From the NCBI GenBank assembly GCA_013398295.1, contig VZSF01001075.1:1674001-1738000 (forward strand): a stretch of DNA of 64,000 nt. Reading direction: 5' to 3'. Position 1 is the first letter of the stretch; each line of letters begins with the position of its first letter. The notes below the pieces were generated by a model. The model worked only from the letters and a program-made list of their open reading frames with translations, made no database searches and was not told the origin of the DNA. Positions 1 to 10,898 of this stretch are shown here, in pieces. A program made the translations under genes and the position numbers. The stretch comes from Chionis minor (lineage: Eukaryota > Chordata > Aves > Charadriiformes > Chionididae).

Positions 1-1
1 T

Positions 2-220
2 ACTGAAGGAGTAGAAAATGGACTAGCAATTAAAGTGGAAGCTAGCATAGAAGGTCTGGTTGCAATTCCAGTATATACAACTGATGAACACTGGTCGTTG
101 ATCCTTGATTTAGTTCTGTTTTCTTTGCTGATGATCTGTTTCTATAAAAAATTAACAGAATCTTTAAATACACCCAAGGAGGAACACTTTTTTCCCCCCT
201 GTTCTGGAGAAAATCGGTGA
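2..220 (+). CDS. Terminal coding exon (partial at left edge) of an unrecognised single-pass membrane protein
   Basis: The frame is open from the first codon of the window (base 2), with no stop until TGA at 218-220, giving 72 visible residues. Residues about 1-31 look like the end of a folded lumenal or extracellular domain. Residues about 32-47 are a hydrophobic membrane segment (SLILDLVLFSLLMICF), followed at once by YKK and a 24-residue polar tail. That order suggests a type I topology with a short cytosolic C-terminus. Codons show normal third-position variety, and an AATAAA lies about 30 bases after the stop, as expected for a last exon. The exon's acceptor is outside the window, and no ATG is needed because the exon continues from upstream. 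I do not recognise the family. Coding status is inferred from frame, composition and poly(A) context. An accidental ORF is possible but less likely. Confidence 0.5.
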   Translation, partial: TEGVENGLAIKVEASIEGLVAIPVYTTDEHWSLILDLVLFSLLMICFYKKLTESLNTPKEEHFFPPCSGENR

Positions 221-247
221 ATCAAGATGAAAACAGTGTCTCAGTTT

Positions 248-253
248 AATAAA
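248..253 (+). promoter_or_regulatory. Poly(A) signal AATAAA after the first exon
   Basis: A canonical AATAAA lies 28 bases past the TGA of the exon at 2-220. It is followed by T-rich and GT-containing sequence (TGTATTTATTTTC, then GGTGTTTC), which suits a downstream cleavage element. It would give a very short 3' UTR. Other AATAAA motifs occur by chance in AT-rich DNA, so position is the main support. Confidence 0.4.
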
Positions 254-274
254 TGTATTTATTTTCACACACGG

Positions 275-3200
275 TGTTTCATCAGAGTACTAACATATTC
301 TTTGGTTTTCTTTGCTGCTGCTGTATGTATAATTAAATGAATGGTGGGGTTATGTATTCAGTGGCAATAGAAAGATTTCTACAAGCTGATTTAAATTCAC
401 TGGAGAGAGAGAGAGCGACAAAGATATAAAATTATATTTATTTGAATGATGCATTGGGCTACGGTGGGTTTAAACAGTGTTGCAACTAGCACAAACAAGC
501 AGGTTCTGTGAATACCATTTTAAATTGAAGAGCACGTTCTCACAGCCTTCGTTGTAGAATTTCTTCCTAAATTACTGGTAATTTCCTGTGCTCTCAGAGA
601 GCTATATAATCATATGTGGTCAAAACATTGTACTGGGAAGCCTAATAGAAAATGAATTCAACAAAACCGTGTTTCCATGAACCCAAAACTGTAGCATAAG
701 GTCAAGAATGAAAATGGCAAATTTATGAGATAGTATTTGGCTGATTTTTGACAAAGGGAAGGTTTTTGCATGGTGGCTAATAGTAAACTGTTGTGTTTAA
801 TGTCTTGAAGGTGCCTGTTTTGCCGCGAAGATCTTAACCTCCTGGTTAGCTGCTTATTCCTATTATATAAAAAAACCCAGTCCTAGTTCCAAATAAAGAA
901 TGAACTCTTGCGAGCACAAGGGGGGGTGAATTTGCACATGACTTCTGCAGTGCTCTCTCCATTTTGAACAGCTGATTTCCGAAATAGTTCCTTATCCGGA
1001 AGCTGCTTTGTAATGTTTTGCTGGCTGTGCAGAGGATAAGCTATCTTTAAGTCTCCCTTTTGTCTCTCATTATATCTGAGAGAGAGAGAAATAGACATTT
1101 TAGTATGTTCCTGAGGTTTTTGTGTACGCAAGAAGAAGGGTTTATTGTTTCCCTTTTTCCATACAGGAAATAATTATAGCTTATTAAAAATCAGTCAAGG
1201 ATCTTGAGATGTAAAGACACTTTCTAAGTGTTTTTTCATTCTCTAATTCTTACATGCATATGGTATTTTGTAGAATTACAGTACAATGCCTTAAACTGAC
1301 AAAAGCTACTGAAAACGTAATTTTAACAAAGCTGAAAAATCACCTGTAAGAAACGCAGGATCTAGCTACAGGGGGGTTTTGTGTTTTTTCTTTCAGGGTA
1401 ATATTTTATTTCACAAGCATTTACTGCTTCTAAAGGCTTGTAAAGTAAAGAAGAGATTTTTATGTAGCTATTGTATTTTGCTTTCTTCAAATCTAGAATG
1501 TCTTGGCTCTAAATATTTTTTTAATGTAAAACTTACTCCTGTTGTGACTTAGTTTGGTTTGGAGCAGTTATCACTGAAACATTTGTCCCCTTATCTTTTG
1601 AGTTTGAAACTTGAAAATATTAAGGCTTGATGGTGAGACCAAACAAAAGACATTCAGTGATCCTAGTATGACGCTAGTTTCATTTTAGGATGCCCAATTT
1701 TCACTTAAAGAATTGCACTTAAAGCATGTTAAAGGCGATCTAAATGGGGACCTTCTGCTTTAAGCATGCTTTGTATTTCATGAAAGGCTTGTTCTGCACC
1801 TAGTCAACTGCATCATCTAAGCATTTTTTAATGAATAAAAACAGATTAAAGCAACATATTGAGAAGTAGCTGCTCATTAATCTGCTGTGCTATTGTACTC
1901 TTATATGGGATGAGTCATAAGCTATTGAGGAAAAATCACAAACTCTTTCATTTTATTAAAATATTAGAAGCTAATTTATTCTAGTGCTATTTGGCTGCAG
2001 ATTCAGAAAAGTCCTTCAGAAATCAATGTTTTTCATTTTCCTCCTGACTTGTCAAGGTGTCATTAACATAAGAGCAATGATAGCCATGTTGAAGAAGATT
2101 TTGATTGCTTTTAGCTCGATAAAAAATGTGGAAACTCAGAATTCACACAGTCATTTACTTTCTGGTATCTTTTATGTTGACTTCTGTGACTTTTAGGTAA
2201 ACACAAATCCTTGCTTTTTAAAAATATTTTTACAGTTTTAAGTTGTAAAGTTTCAAAGAAAAAAGTAGACACATTTAGATGAGTGAGACTAAAAGAAGAT
2301 GTAATAAGCATTCAGCCAGTTATGACTCTGCATAAGTTTGTTCTACAGATGCAGAAAATGAAATAGCATCCCACGATCTATGAACATGAAGTCGACATGA
2401 GTCATCATTGGAGAGATACCACTCCAGTGCATGTAATTTGTGTGTCTCTAATGTGTCAGTTTATCTCTAATCATTAAGCTTAATGCATTTTCCCATTTTC
2501 TTTGTCGTACCTGAAGAAATCTGTGGTTTAAGCTTCTAAATTCCCATGCAAGGCTGATGCGCATTTTCCAGAGTATTTCAGAAGGTGTCTCAGATTGCGT
2601 TCCACATTTCATGGAAGTCTAAACCCGTCCAGTCCTGAAGTAGGTCATAAACACTTGTTTAAATTATAGTGATGTAGGTCCTGCCATGAATTTTCTTCTA
2701 TTTTAGCACTCGAGTGTTTCCACTAATGTAAAGTATGGTCTGGACTGGTCTTTTTACAAATAACATATTTCTAAAATAATCTTTCCAAGTTTTTAGTTAA
2801 TGTTCTTTCTTTATCCCTAATCCCAGGCTTCACAGAGAGCAGGAATTTTAATGACATACAGGATGTATACAGGTTTTGTTAACTGTTATTTCACTGAAGC
2901 TTTTTGGAGGATAAATGCAGGTTTGATTTGGTGAAAGAAAAATTAGAAACTCAGAAGGACCTTGCAACATTTTAAGGTCACAATTTATAATCCTTATCTT
3001 TGACTAAGCTTTATTCACTTATTTTTGCAATTCCTGAGTTTCTAAATATTTGCAGGTATTCTTTATTGGGCGGGCACACGTCATTGTGCCTAGTGACGAC
3101 ATGCTTATTATGACTACAAGTGTGTTACAAAAAAAAGGCAAACTAGAAAGGGCAAATTTTCAACTATGCAAAGTATAAAGCTCATGAAATTTTATTGGAA

Positions 3201-6200
3201 AAGAGTGGAGAGGAGTAGTCCGAATGCAAGGGAAACTTTGAAAATAATTGAGCTTTTTGTCCTTGAAAGTAGTCCTGTATGAGGCTGAATTCTTGCATAG
3301 ATAATATAAAAAATAGGAGTGTTCAGATGTAATACTTCTGTTCTACCTTTTCAAGGAGGAACAAGTAAAGATTTAGGAGATTAATTCTCCTGTCATCCTC
3401 TAAAATCCTTGAGGGTTCATGATCTTTCATAAAACTCATATGGAAATGTATTAAGCTTTGCTCTTGTCTAAAGTAAAAGACTCCTTTAGAACAACTGAAA
3501 TACTGATTTTTTTTATTTTTTTTTTTTGCCACCTTTTTTGGATAGTGTCTATTTAGTGAGTGGGGAAAAGTAGACTGAATATTAACTGTTCCAAAAAGTT
3601 TTACCCTAATCACTTTGAAGCAGCATCAGTCATGCTTGAATCTGTTGTATTATTAGTGTTATTTAAATATATGTGAAAATATTTGCAATAGGAGTAGTTC
3701 ATTTTTGTAGTGGCGTGTCCAGTCTTTGTCACTGATGGTGCGTGGAAAATGTTTTACTGTCACTGCAGTTTTCAGGGGTAACCTTATCTTGCCGAACGAT
3801 TAAAATTGAGAAGTAACCCGATGAACCAAGCTCTGCTATACTACTAAATATCACCTGTCTTGTTGCTGGTAAATGCTATCAAAAATAGTTGCTGCAGTTT
3901 CAAAGAATGGAATTAGAATAATATGCAAGAGGTTCATACAGTAGTAAAGTTCTTTTATCATTCGTTTTACTTTTCTTTTTTTACTTATTTTACCTTTCGT
4001 ATCGCTTAACTTTTTTAGGGTTTTTTGTGTAAGGCAAATTACAAAAAAATTTATATTTTTATATTTAGGGGTTTATATTTATTCAATAAAGATCTGCTTT
4101 CACCCAAAATCTGGAAAGAATTGTACAACTTTAATAAGAGCCCTAAGTTATCTAAGAAACTATAGTAGATAAATAGTTCAGCAGTTGCCCTGAGCGCTAT
4201 TCTCTTAGTGCTGCCTTTGTTCTATGCGAAGTCCTCTTGCTGCTTGTGCTTTGTGATGTAGTAGGTGAAGTTCTCAAAGGAAAACAAAGCCCAAAACAAC
4301 AACGATGTGTCTTTGTGACATCAAATCATAGATATTATGGTCAGGCCATGGTGAATGGTTCTGGCTACAAGAGGAGCTAAATAATTACAAGAATGACAAA
4401 AATGACCCCACCCAAAATCATGAAAGCTTGTACAACAACAAGTGACATGAAATAAAATGATAACTTTCGCAATGTTTAATCATCAAGATTAGAACTGCTG
4501 CCTTTACGTGGGGCAGGGACATTTGGCATTGGGGAGTTTCGTGCTTTGACAGCCTGGAGGGGAGCATCGGATTAGTGATCTAATCGTTAGTAACTTCTGC
4601 TGCCAATAAAAGTGAGAGAGAGTGAGGGTCTTCAAAGTTACTACTACTTTGTTTAGGAAGGACAATGATAGGGAAGGACATAAAGCTTCTAACACTAGTT
4701 CTTGTTGCAGTGTTATGAAACGGGGCAAGGACAAATAGGTAAAGCACTGCAGCAGCCAAAATCACTGAAGCTCTGAACAAGAAAGGGCATATGTAGTTCA
4801 ACGTGTGTTAATGTTTTTTATTTAATCACGTATAGTTGTAATTAATGCACTGTATTTGCAAGTGCATTTCTTATGCTTAGGGCTGTTTGACAGTAAGGCT
4901 GTTGATGTTGGTCAAAGTAACTGTCTCCTAATTGTCAGTGGACACACAAAGCTTTGATTAATGAGCAGTTCAGCTGGGCTGGGACTCATTACTGAGCAAC
5001 CTGTCTAGTCCGGTTCCTTAAAGATTGGTCCTGCAGAATAACTACGCAATATAATTTGGGATATATTCTAAATAGTAGAAGTATAATAGGAGAGTCTAAC
5101 ACATTCCACGTAGCGGAACAGGCCAAGGTATTCGAAGCTATGAGTGTCTGAATTGGAATGTCTCCTTACCTCTTCCCTTCTTTAGGCTGATGGGGGGGTG
5201 GTTTCTGTACAAGCTGTATCACATGCACAGTTATCACTTTCTTACACAAAGCCATGTCAAAAATGGATTCTGTTCTCTTAACCTTTTTCTTTCCTGATGT
5301 ATTTATTCAGGATACAGAAACTGCCTGTGAGTGACTTGGGTTTTGTAAAACCTCTCCAGCTCTCTCTTGTATTTATCCAAGTTTGAGAAGTGATGGTGGC
5401 TGGAGAAATTAGTTTAGCCAGGTCTAGAATGATGCGTTTGACCTTAAATTCATGAATCTAAACTCATCTCAACTTCTTGTGACGTTCTTTGAATTAACTA
5501 ACATGTTGTTGTATGTTACTGGCTGATTAATAATGAGATTGGCTTATTTACCTTCAATGAGAAAATAAATCAAAATTCTTTGGAAACAAATATGAAGACT
5601 GTATTTGAACTGCAGAAAAATGCAGTTGATCAGATGCTTGGTGACCTAGTTTCAAACCAACACTGCTGTGCCCAAAGAAATCTAAGAAGTCTATAAAATT
5701 AATTAGCAGGGTTGATTAACCCTTTTCTTTTGACTGTAAACTTGACACTTTTTATTGAAGGATGTCTACAGAAGGGGAAATGTTATTACTCTTTGTTATG
5801 GTAAGAACAAACAAAACTTGAGCTATTTGGAATAAACACCAAAGCAGCATGTAATTCACTGTTTCAGACTATAGGTTTTCTTCTGCTGATCTAGACACAG
5901 ATGTTTTCATCTGTTGTCTCTTATTTTTGCCTTTGCATCAGCTGACACTTTGTATGCAGAATAATAACTTTTGCACAGACTTTGGTTTTAGAAAATCCTG
6001 AAGTTTCATTACGAAGGTGGCTACTTCTGAAATTACTGCAAAGCGGGACGTCATCAGGTGGGGTACGCTAGTACGGGGTGTGACAGAAGGCTTTGTCCTC
6101 TGACTCTGGACACAGGCAGAGGCATTCCAGCGTTCGTGGCAATTCTTCCTCATATTGCAGATACCTTTCTTAGAGACTCATTTCAAGATTGGATTTACTT

Positions 6201-7879
6201 TTTTGGAACACTGTTCGTGTTCATTTTGATGCTAAGTGCATTTTTTGTCAGTTGTACAAATACCAGAGACTAGGAATCCAACCTCTAGATTGATGCTGAT
6301 TTGCACTGTGTAATTAGCTACAACCTATGACCTGAACTTGACAGAGAAGTTAAAAAAAGCAAAACCAAAAAAACCCATGTGTTATGACATAGAAAACAGA
6401 TTAAGCTATGATTTCCCATTAATTTTTTATTTTATTTAAAAAAATCGCACAGTTGCCCAGATCAAGACCATTTTTTATTGGAGAGTGGAATAAATTGAAA
6501 AAATAGATGTGTGAGAAAAAGCATGTCTCAAAGCAGTAACACTGAAAACAAAGAAAAATATCTCCTAGGGGCAAGGAAGGTGACCTGGAATGCTTTTATA
6601 TTGATTTTGATTAAGTTTTTAAACTTGTGGTCATAGTTACAGCAGTGGAGACCATTTTCAAAATGACCCAAAGCTCTTGGAAAAGCAGTGGAAGATTAGA
6701 CCATCACTCATCTTTAATAGCAGACAGACAATAAGTTGAGTTTGGTTTCCCTTAGGCCATACATTTTTCCTTTGCATTTTATTTTAAGCTTTAATATTTT
6801 AACTTTCAGTTTACACTTATAATCTGGAAAATGGTTTTGGTTAGTACTTTTATTAGACTGAGTGAGATAAAATGGCTGTTAGTGCACTCAGAAGAAAACA
6901 TCCGCTGTGGTGAAGGCATCTCCTGAACTACGCGAAACAAAAAGATTAAAGTTGACATAGTAAATAGAGGTCACAATGCTGATGAGAGACCTGCTTCTTC
7001 TCAGCTGGAGTCTTCTCTCCATTTTAATAAAGCTATTCCTGAGTTACTGCTAGTGAGTAAGGAATGAAGCCCGCAGAATCTTTCAGCAGATAGTTTAACC
7101 TTTTAAATTGTTAATAGGTCAGATTCATGCCATCTTGCTTCTGTAAGAACAGCAGAGCCTGTTAATGTTAATACTTAATATTAATCATTACTATTAGTCA
7201 TCTTTTCAGACCATTTAAGAGGTGTAACTGTCATAGTGTGGCAACATAGTGGCTATGCATATCTTTGTGTATACGAGTTTTCTATTATTTTCTTCTAATA
7301 AAATTAAATAATTGGACTTATGTTTAAGAAGGTAGGTTCAGGGTACTTACTAACTCAAGGCATGAATCTAGGTAGTAACAGAATAATTACTTGCTAATTG
7401 GTATATGATTACACTTACACTGGCCTGTCACAATTATAAAAGATATCCTAATTGCATCTCAAAATAATGGTGTTACTCCATCATGTTACCTTCTGCTTAA
7501 CTGAATGGAAAATAAGAGTTTTTAATTACTTTGAGATATGATCTGCAGATTCTGGACATTAAAGAAGTTTAGGGGTTTTTATTTGGAATGGCAATTTTTG
7601 AAGAAACTATTCCATTCAAAACTAAGTTTGAAGGAAAACCTTACAGTGTAATGAGAGTCTGAAATTAAGCTCCTAATTGCAGGATATTTCTGAACTCTTT
7701 ATTGTATACCATCAGACTATTAAGGGTAATATCTTTTACATAATGATAGCAATTTAGTGAACATTTATCATTGAATATTTCAACTTACAATGTTTTAAGC
7801 CACACTACTAGTCAATTTTAGAAGCTAAAAATGGTGCTTCATTGCCCCAGGGAAACCACTTAAGTTAACCTGATGGCAT
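275..7879. other. Long non-coding stretch, intergenic or intronic
   Basis: No convincing gene was found. The sequence is AT-leaning with short homopolymer runs and two small GA runs (403-414 and about 1078-1090). The open frames here are short and disagree with each other on both strands. One frame at 5502-5697 on the plus strand is open for 64 codons, but its only ATG is late (5592) and no splice signals back it. I saw no CR1 tail in this stretch. Confidence 0.5.
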
Positions 7880-8041
7880 ATGGCGGCACCTTGGGGAGGT
7901 TGCAAAGTGTACACGAAGCGTTTTCTGCCTCGGTCCTACTTGCGTTGTCCACCCGAAGAAGCAAGTTGGAAAGGCAGGCGATTCTCCGAGGAGATGCTTT
8001 CACGCCCAAAATCTAACCTTCACAGTTCCTTTCATCTGTAG
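7880..8041 (+). CDS. Small CpG-dense ORF, 53 codons, function unknown
   Basis: The frame begins ATG GCG GCA and runs 53 codons to TAG. It stands out because about nine CpG dinucleotides fall within roughly 150 bases of an otherwise CpG-poor, AT-leaning region. The peptide starts MAAPWGG, is basic and arginine-rich (KRFLPRS, KGRRFSEE), and has two cysteines. The start context is weak (C at -3, G at +4). No poly(A) signal or splice partner is evident. It could be a genuine short coding exon, a remnant of a retrocopy, or a small CpG-rich regulatory patch that happens to be open. The high-CpG composition is seen directly; coding status is a guess. Confidence 0.18.
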   Translation: MAAPWGGCKVYTKRFLPRSYLRCPPEEASWKGRRFSEEMLSRPKSNLHSSFHL

Positions 8042-8839
8042 ACTCAAGACTAATGGACTTCTGAATTCCAAACAGCATTGGGGAATACCTGTTTGGCAAA
8101 AACGTAGACATAGTCACGTGGACAGTTTTCAAAGCTGAAGCTTAGAAATTTTAAAAGCTCCTGAATGCCCTCATGTGGAAGTGATGGTTTTGTTTCCAGC
8201 ACTGAACTGTGGGAGACATTCAAATGGCATTTAAAAACCTCCTTGAAGTAATAGCATAGTCCCATTTAAAAAAAAAAATGAAAAAAGTTGAGTCAGAGGG
8301 GAAAAAAAAATGTTTCTTTGTATTCTTATGGTACATAAAAATGGAGAAATAAGTAACTTGACTTTCACGTTACGAAAGCCGGTATAGGCTGCCAGGCTAA
8401 ATACAGATCACAGATCATAGAAGAAAAGCTAAAATAGATGGGGGAGGTGGGAGCAACATCTGCTATATCCCCAAAAATTTGCAGTGCTGCTGTTTTAATA
8501 ATCTTTTAGTCCCCGTGTTTGAAAGCAAACGTGGAGAGAAGAAAAATGCCTTTTTCTTTTTCATTTCTTTCAAATAATTCACTTACAGCCTGGTAGCTGC
8601 TTCATGCACGTTCTGTTTGAGAATAGGCTTGCTTGGAGCAATATAGTTTCTATGTTTGATTAATCTCAGTAACTGAGGAAGCACAAAAGGATTAGTACCA
8701 CGTGTCCTCTTATTTCTGCTCCTTTCTGCTCCATCCATTAGTTCATAAATTACACCGAGAGTTGGTGTTTATACAAACTTTACAAATTCTTAGGAATTCC
8801 TAAATTGCTCAAAAGCCAGTTGGTTTAAAATCCATTTAG
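8042..8839. other. Short non-coding gap before the minus-strand ORF
   Basis: I see no gene here. On the minus strand this would be the 3' flank of the ORF at 8840-9808. It contains an ATTAAA (plus-strand TTTAAT at 8494-8499) about 340 bases past that ORF's stop, a possible but unremarkable poly(A) signal. A-rich runs occur near 8267-8315. Confidence 0.3.
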
Positions 8840-9808
8840 TTAAGCACAGAAGGAATAACAATGTGTTCCAGTTAAAAATATATTTGAGACTCGATTTTCA
8901 TTAGTCTGGGTCAGGTCTTTTTTAGACAGGATGTGCGTTATGAGATTTTTATAGGTAAGGCTATTTGCTTGATTAGCATCAGCAGTGCTTATAAGATATA
9001 TCAACTCTTTTCCTCTGAGATGCCAAGAAGCAATTGTTTTTTCCATGCCGGTGTATTGGAGAGAAGTGTACACCTCATCATAAAAGCCTCCTGCCATTGG
9101 AATGAAGGCAGAATAATTTGATCGGTTTTGCTGCAAGATATTGGACTGATAACGACAGCTCACCATATGCTCAACGGTGCTTAGAAGAGGCAGGAGTGCA
9201 TTCGTATTTTTGCTGCTGCCAGTGTTGTCAACAGAAGTATTATTTCTGTGAACACTTGCCCGTGTGGTCTGTGTATGCTGTAGCTGCCTGGGAGCCAGGT
9301 GTGTGCCGAAGGATGAGAGAAGTGCTAGAAGCATAGAGACTAATACTGTGGAACTTGACATAACAGCACACACTGAGGTCTTCCAAAATCTGGACTCTGT
9401 AAGTGTGTCCTGTTCCACCGTGGTATCATTACTCTCAATTGCAAACAAGTCTCGCAAACAAGTTGTTGCACTGTAAACTGCGTTGCTGTCATCTAGCGCA
9501 CATTCCGATACAAGATCACGGAACAATTTTCCCTGCCTTCCTAAGTGACTCCTCCTGTCTGTTAACTTCATCCTCATTTCTCTCTCTGCTGCATCTCTGT
9601 TCATTCGAGGCTCTTCAGATACTTTATCCTTCATTATCGATAAACACATGAAGACAATTTTTCGGTGGAGAAATTGTTTCACATTGCAGAGTATTTGCAG
9701 CTTCTTTGAACAGTCTGAGGTAGGGTATGGGAAAGTCATCTTTATTTTTAACTTCTTTCCCACTGAAATTCTCCACATTTGTTTGTGATTAAAACACATT
9801 TGAGACAT
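8840..9808 (-). CDS. Long unrecognised ORF (322 aa), possible single-exon gene or large exon of a membrane protein
   Basis: This is the longest open frame in the window. A stop-to-stop span of about 330 codons is very unlikely by chance in DNA of this composition (see findings). The first ATG is at 9808-9806 with A at -3. A TTG just upstream also lies in frame, directly after a TAA, so the frame is closed 5' and no intron is needed. Counting from the ATG, residues about 60-100 are charged and probably helical (EEPRMNRDAAEREMRMK). Residues about 146-168 form one hydrophobic segment (SVCAVMSSSTVLVSMLLALL). The remaining ~150 residues hold N-glycosylation sequons near 189, 190, 228 and 231 and cysteines at about 218, 317 and 321. 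Type II topology with the C-terminus outside the cytosol would fit. Codon use looks natural, and the opposite strand shows only short shadow frames. I recognise no family. Alternatives are a retrocopy or an old integrated foreign gene. Confidence 0.45.
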   Translation of the reverse strand: MSQMCFNHKQMWRISVGKKLKIKMTFPYPTSDCSKKLQILCNVKQFLHRKIVFMCLSIMKDKVSEEPRMNRDAAEREMRMKLTDRRSHLGRQGKLFRDLVSECALDDSNAVYSATTCLRDLFAIESNDTTVEQDTLTESRFWKTSVCAVMSSSTVLVSMLLALLSSFGTHLAPRQLQHTQTTRASVHRNNTSVDNTGSSKNTNALLPLLSTVEHMVSCRYQSNILQQNRSNYSAFIPMAGGFYDEVYTSLQYTGMEKTIASWHLRGKELIYLISTADANQANSLTYKNLITHILSKKDLTQTNENRVSNIFLTGTHCYSFCA

Positions 9809-9826
9809 TATGCTCCACTGTGTCAA

Positions 9827-10751
9827 TTTTTGTTACAGAGTGTATGTTACTGCACATCTTGGTTCCACGTGTCAGGTAATAGCTTAAAATAGGTGTAGTA
9901 AAAAGCAGATGAAACCTTGAGCATGGGCATGAAGTACTCGGGTACAAAAACGTTAGACTTGCTGAATCTGATGCTTAATTCAAGCCTCACTAGAGAGAGG
10001 AACCTTTTTGGACAATTTAAACTTTTTTTTAGATAATAGCTTTAGAAGTTTTCAGCCTTCTTCCGTTTCTAAATCTGCTGCTGAAACACATATTTCTCTC
10101 TCATCTGTTCTGACTCACCTCTTTCCAATCCCTAATGGATTCCCCCTGCCTGCCCTTGAGTTATAGACCATTTCTGAAATGCTGTATGACAGCACTTTCT
10201 TGCAGTGTTTTCAAAAAAGAAAAATTGGCTGTTTATCTCTCAAAGTCTTGAAAAAGAACTTTTGCTCTTAGCGTTTTCACGAGGTAGAGGGCCAAGGTTG
10301 GTTTCTTGTTCCACAATATCAGGTGGGAAGACGGTGTAGGGCAGAGTAATACAGGTAACTCTTTCATCAAGGTCCCAGACTTGCAAAGCGCTGATCTTCT
10401 CTTACGGGTACCAAGTATTCTCATTTCCCACAGAAGGCAGCGTAAGCCAAGCACCCTCAGCAGTCTCCTCAAGATGTGAAATTTAATGGCGTTTAGTCTG
10501 AACGGGTGCTAACATACTGAAAAAGATTTGCCATATGGAAATCAAGATAGCAGGAGGCAGGTGGTCCAGTTTGGTGATGTACAGTAATAATTAATACCTT
10601 TCCTCATTTCTCACATGACCAATAACCAGCAGTAGTTCTTGTGCATTTTCACCGCTGATTGGGAAAGTCTTTAATAACATATAACTTTTCTCTGGGAAGG
10701 GAAGTAATTGAGTCAGTGCAACCAAATCACCTTTCATCTTCTTGTTTTGAA
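9827..10751. other. Non-coding stretch upstream of the minus-strand ORF
   Basis: If the ORF at 8840-9808 is transcribed, this is its 5' flank. I found no TATA box in a convincing position, no CpG island and no clear acceptor (minus-strand pyrimidine tract followed by AG) next to the ORF start. A 79-codon minus-strand frame at 10233-10472 has no support beyond being open. Confidence 0.35.
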
Positions 10752-10898
10752 ATACGACCAGGAGTCGCCATCCCTGGAGGTGTTTAAAAGCCGGGCAGCT
10801 GTGGTGCTGAGGGACGTGGGTTAGGGGTGGGCTTGGCAGTGCAGGTTTATGGTTGGACTCGGTGATTTCAAAGGTCTCGTCCATCCTAGGGGATTCTC
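10752..10898 (+). mobile_element. CR1 LINE 3'-end fragment
   Basis: The sequence reads through the conserved avian CR1 tail: CATCCCTGGAGGTGTTTAAA, then GTGGTGCTGAGGGACGTGGG, a GGGCTTGGCAGTG block, GGTTGGACTCGGTGATTTC, and a terminal GATTCT. It is a 5'-truncated copy of about 147 bases in plus orientation, moderately diverged from the copies at 25.7 and 54.1 kb. It carries no coding sequence. It explains the minus-strand open frame at 10591-11031, which overlaps it antisense. Confidence 0.88.

Noticed and set aside
5502..5697. 64-codon open stretch with an internal ATG at 5592
   Set aside because: Peptide looks plausible but length is at chance level and there is no acceptor, donor or poly(A) context.
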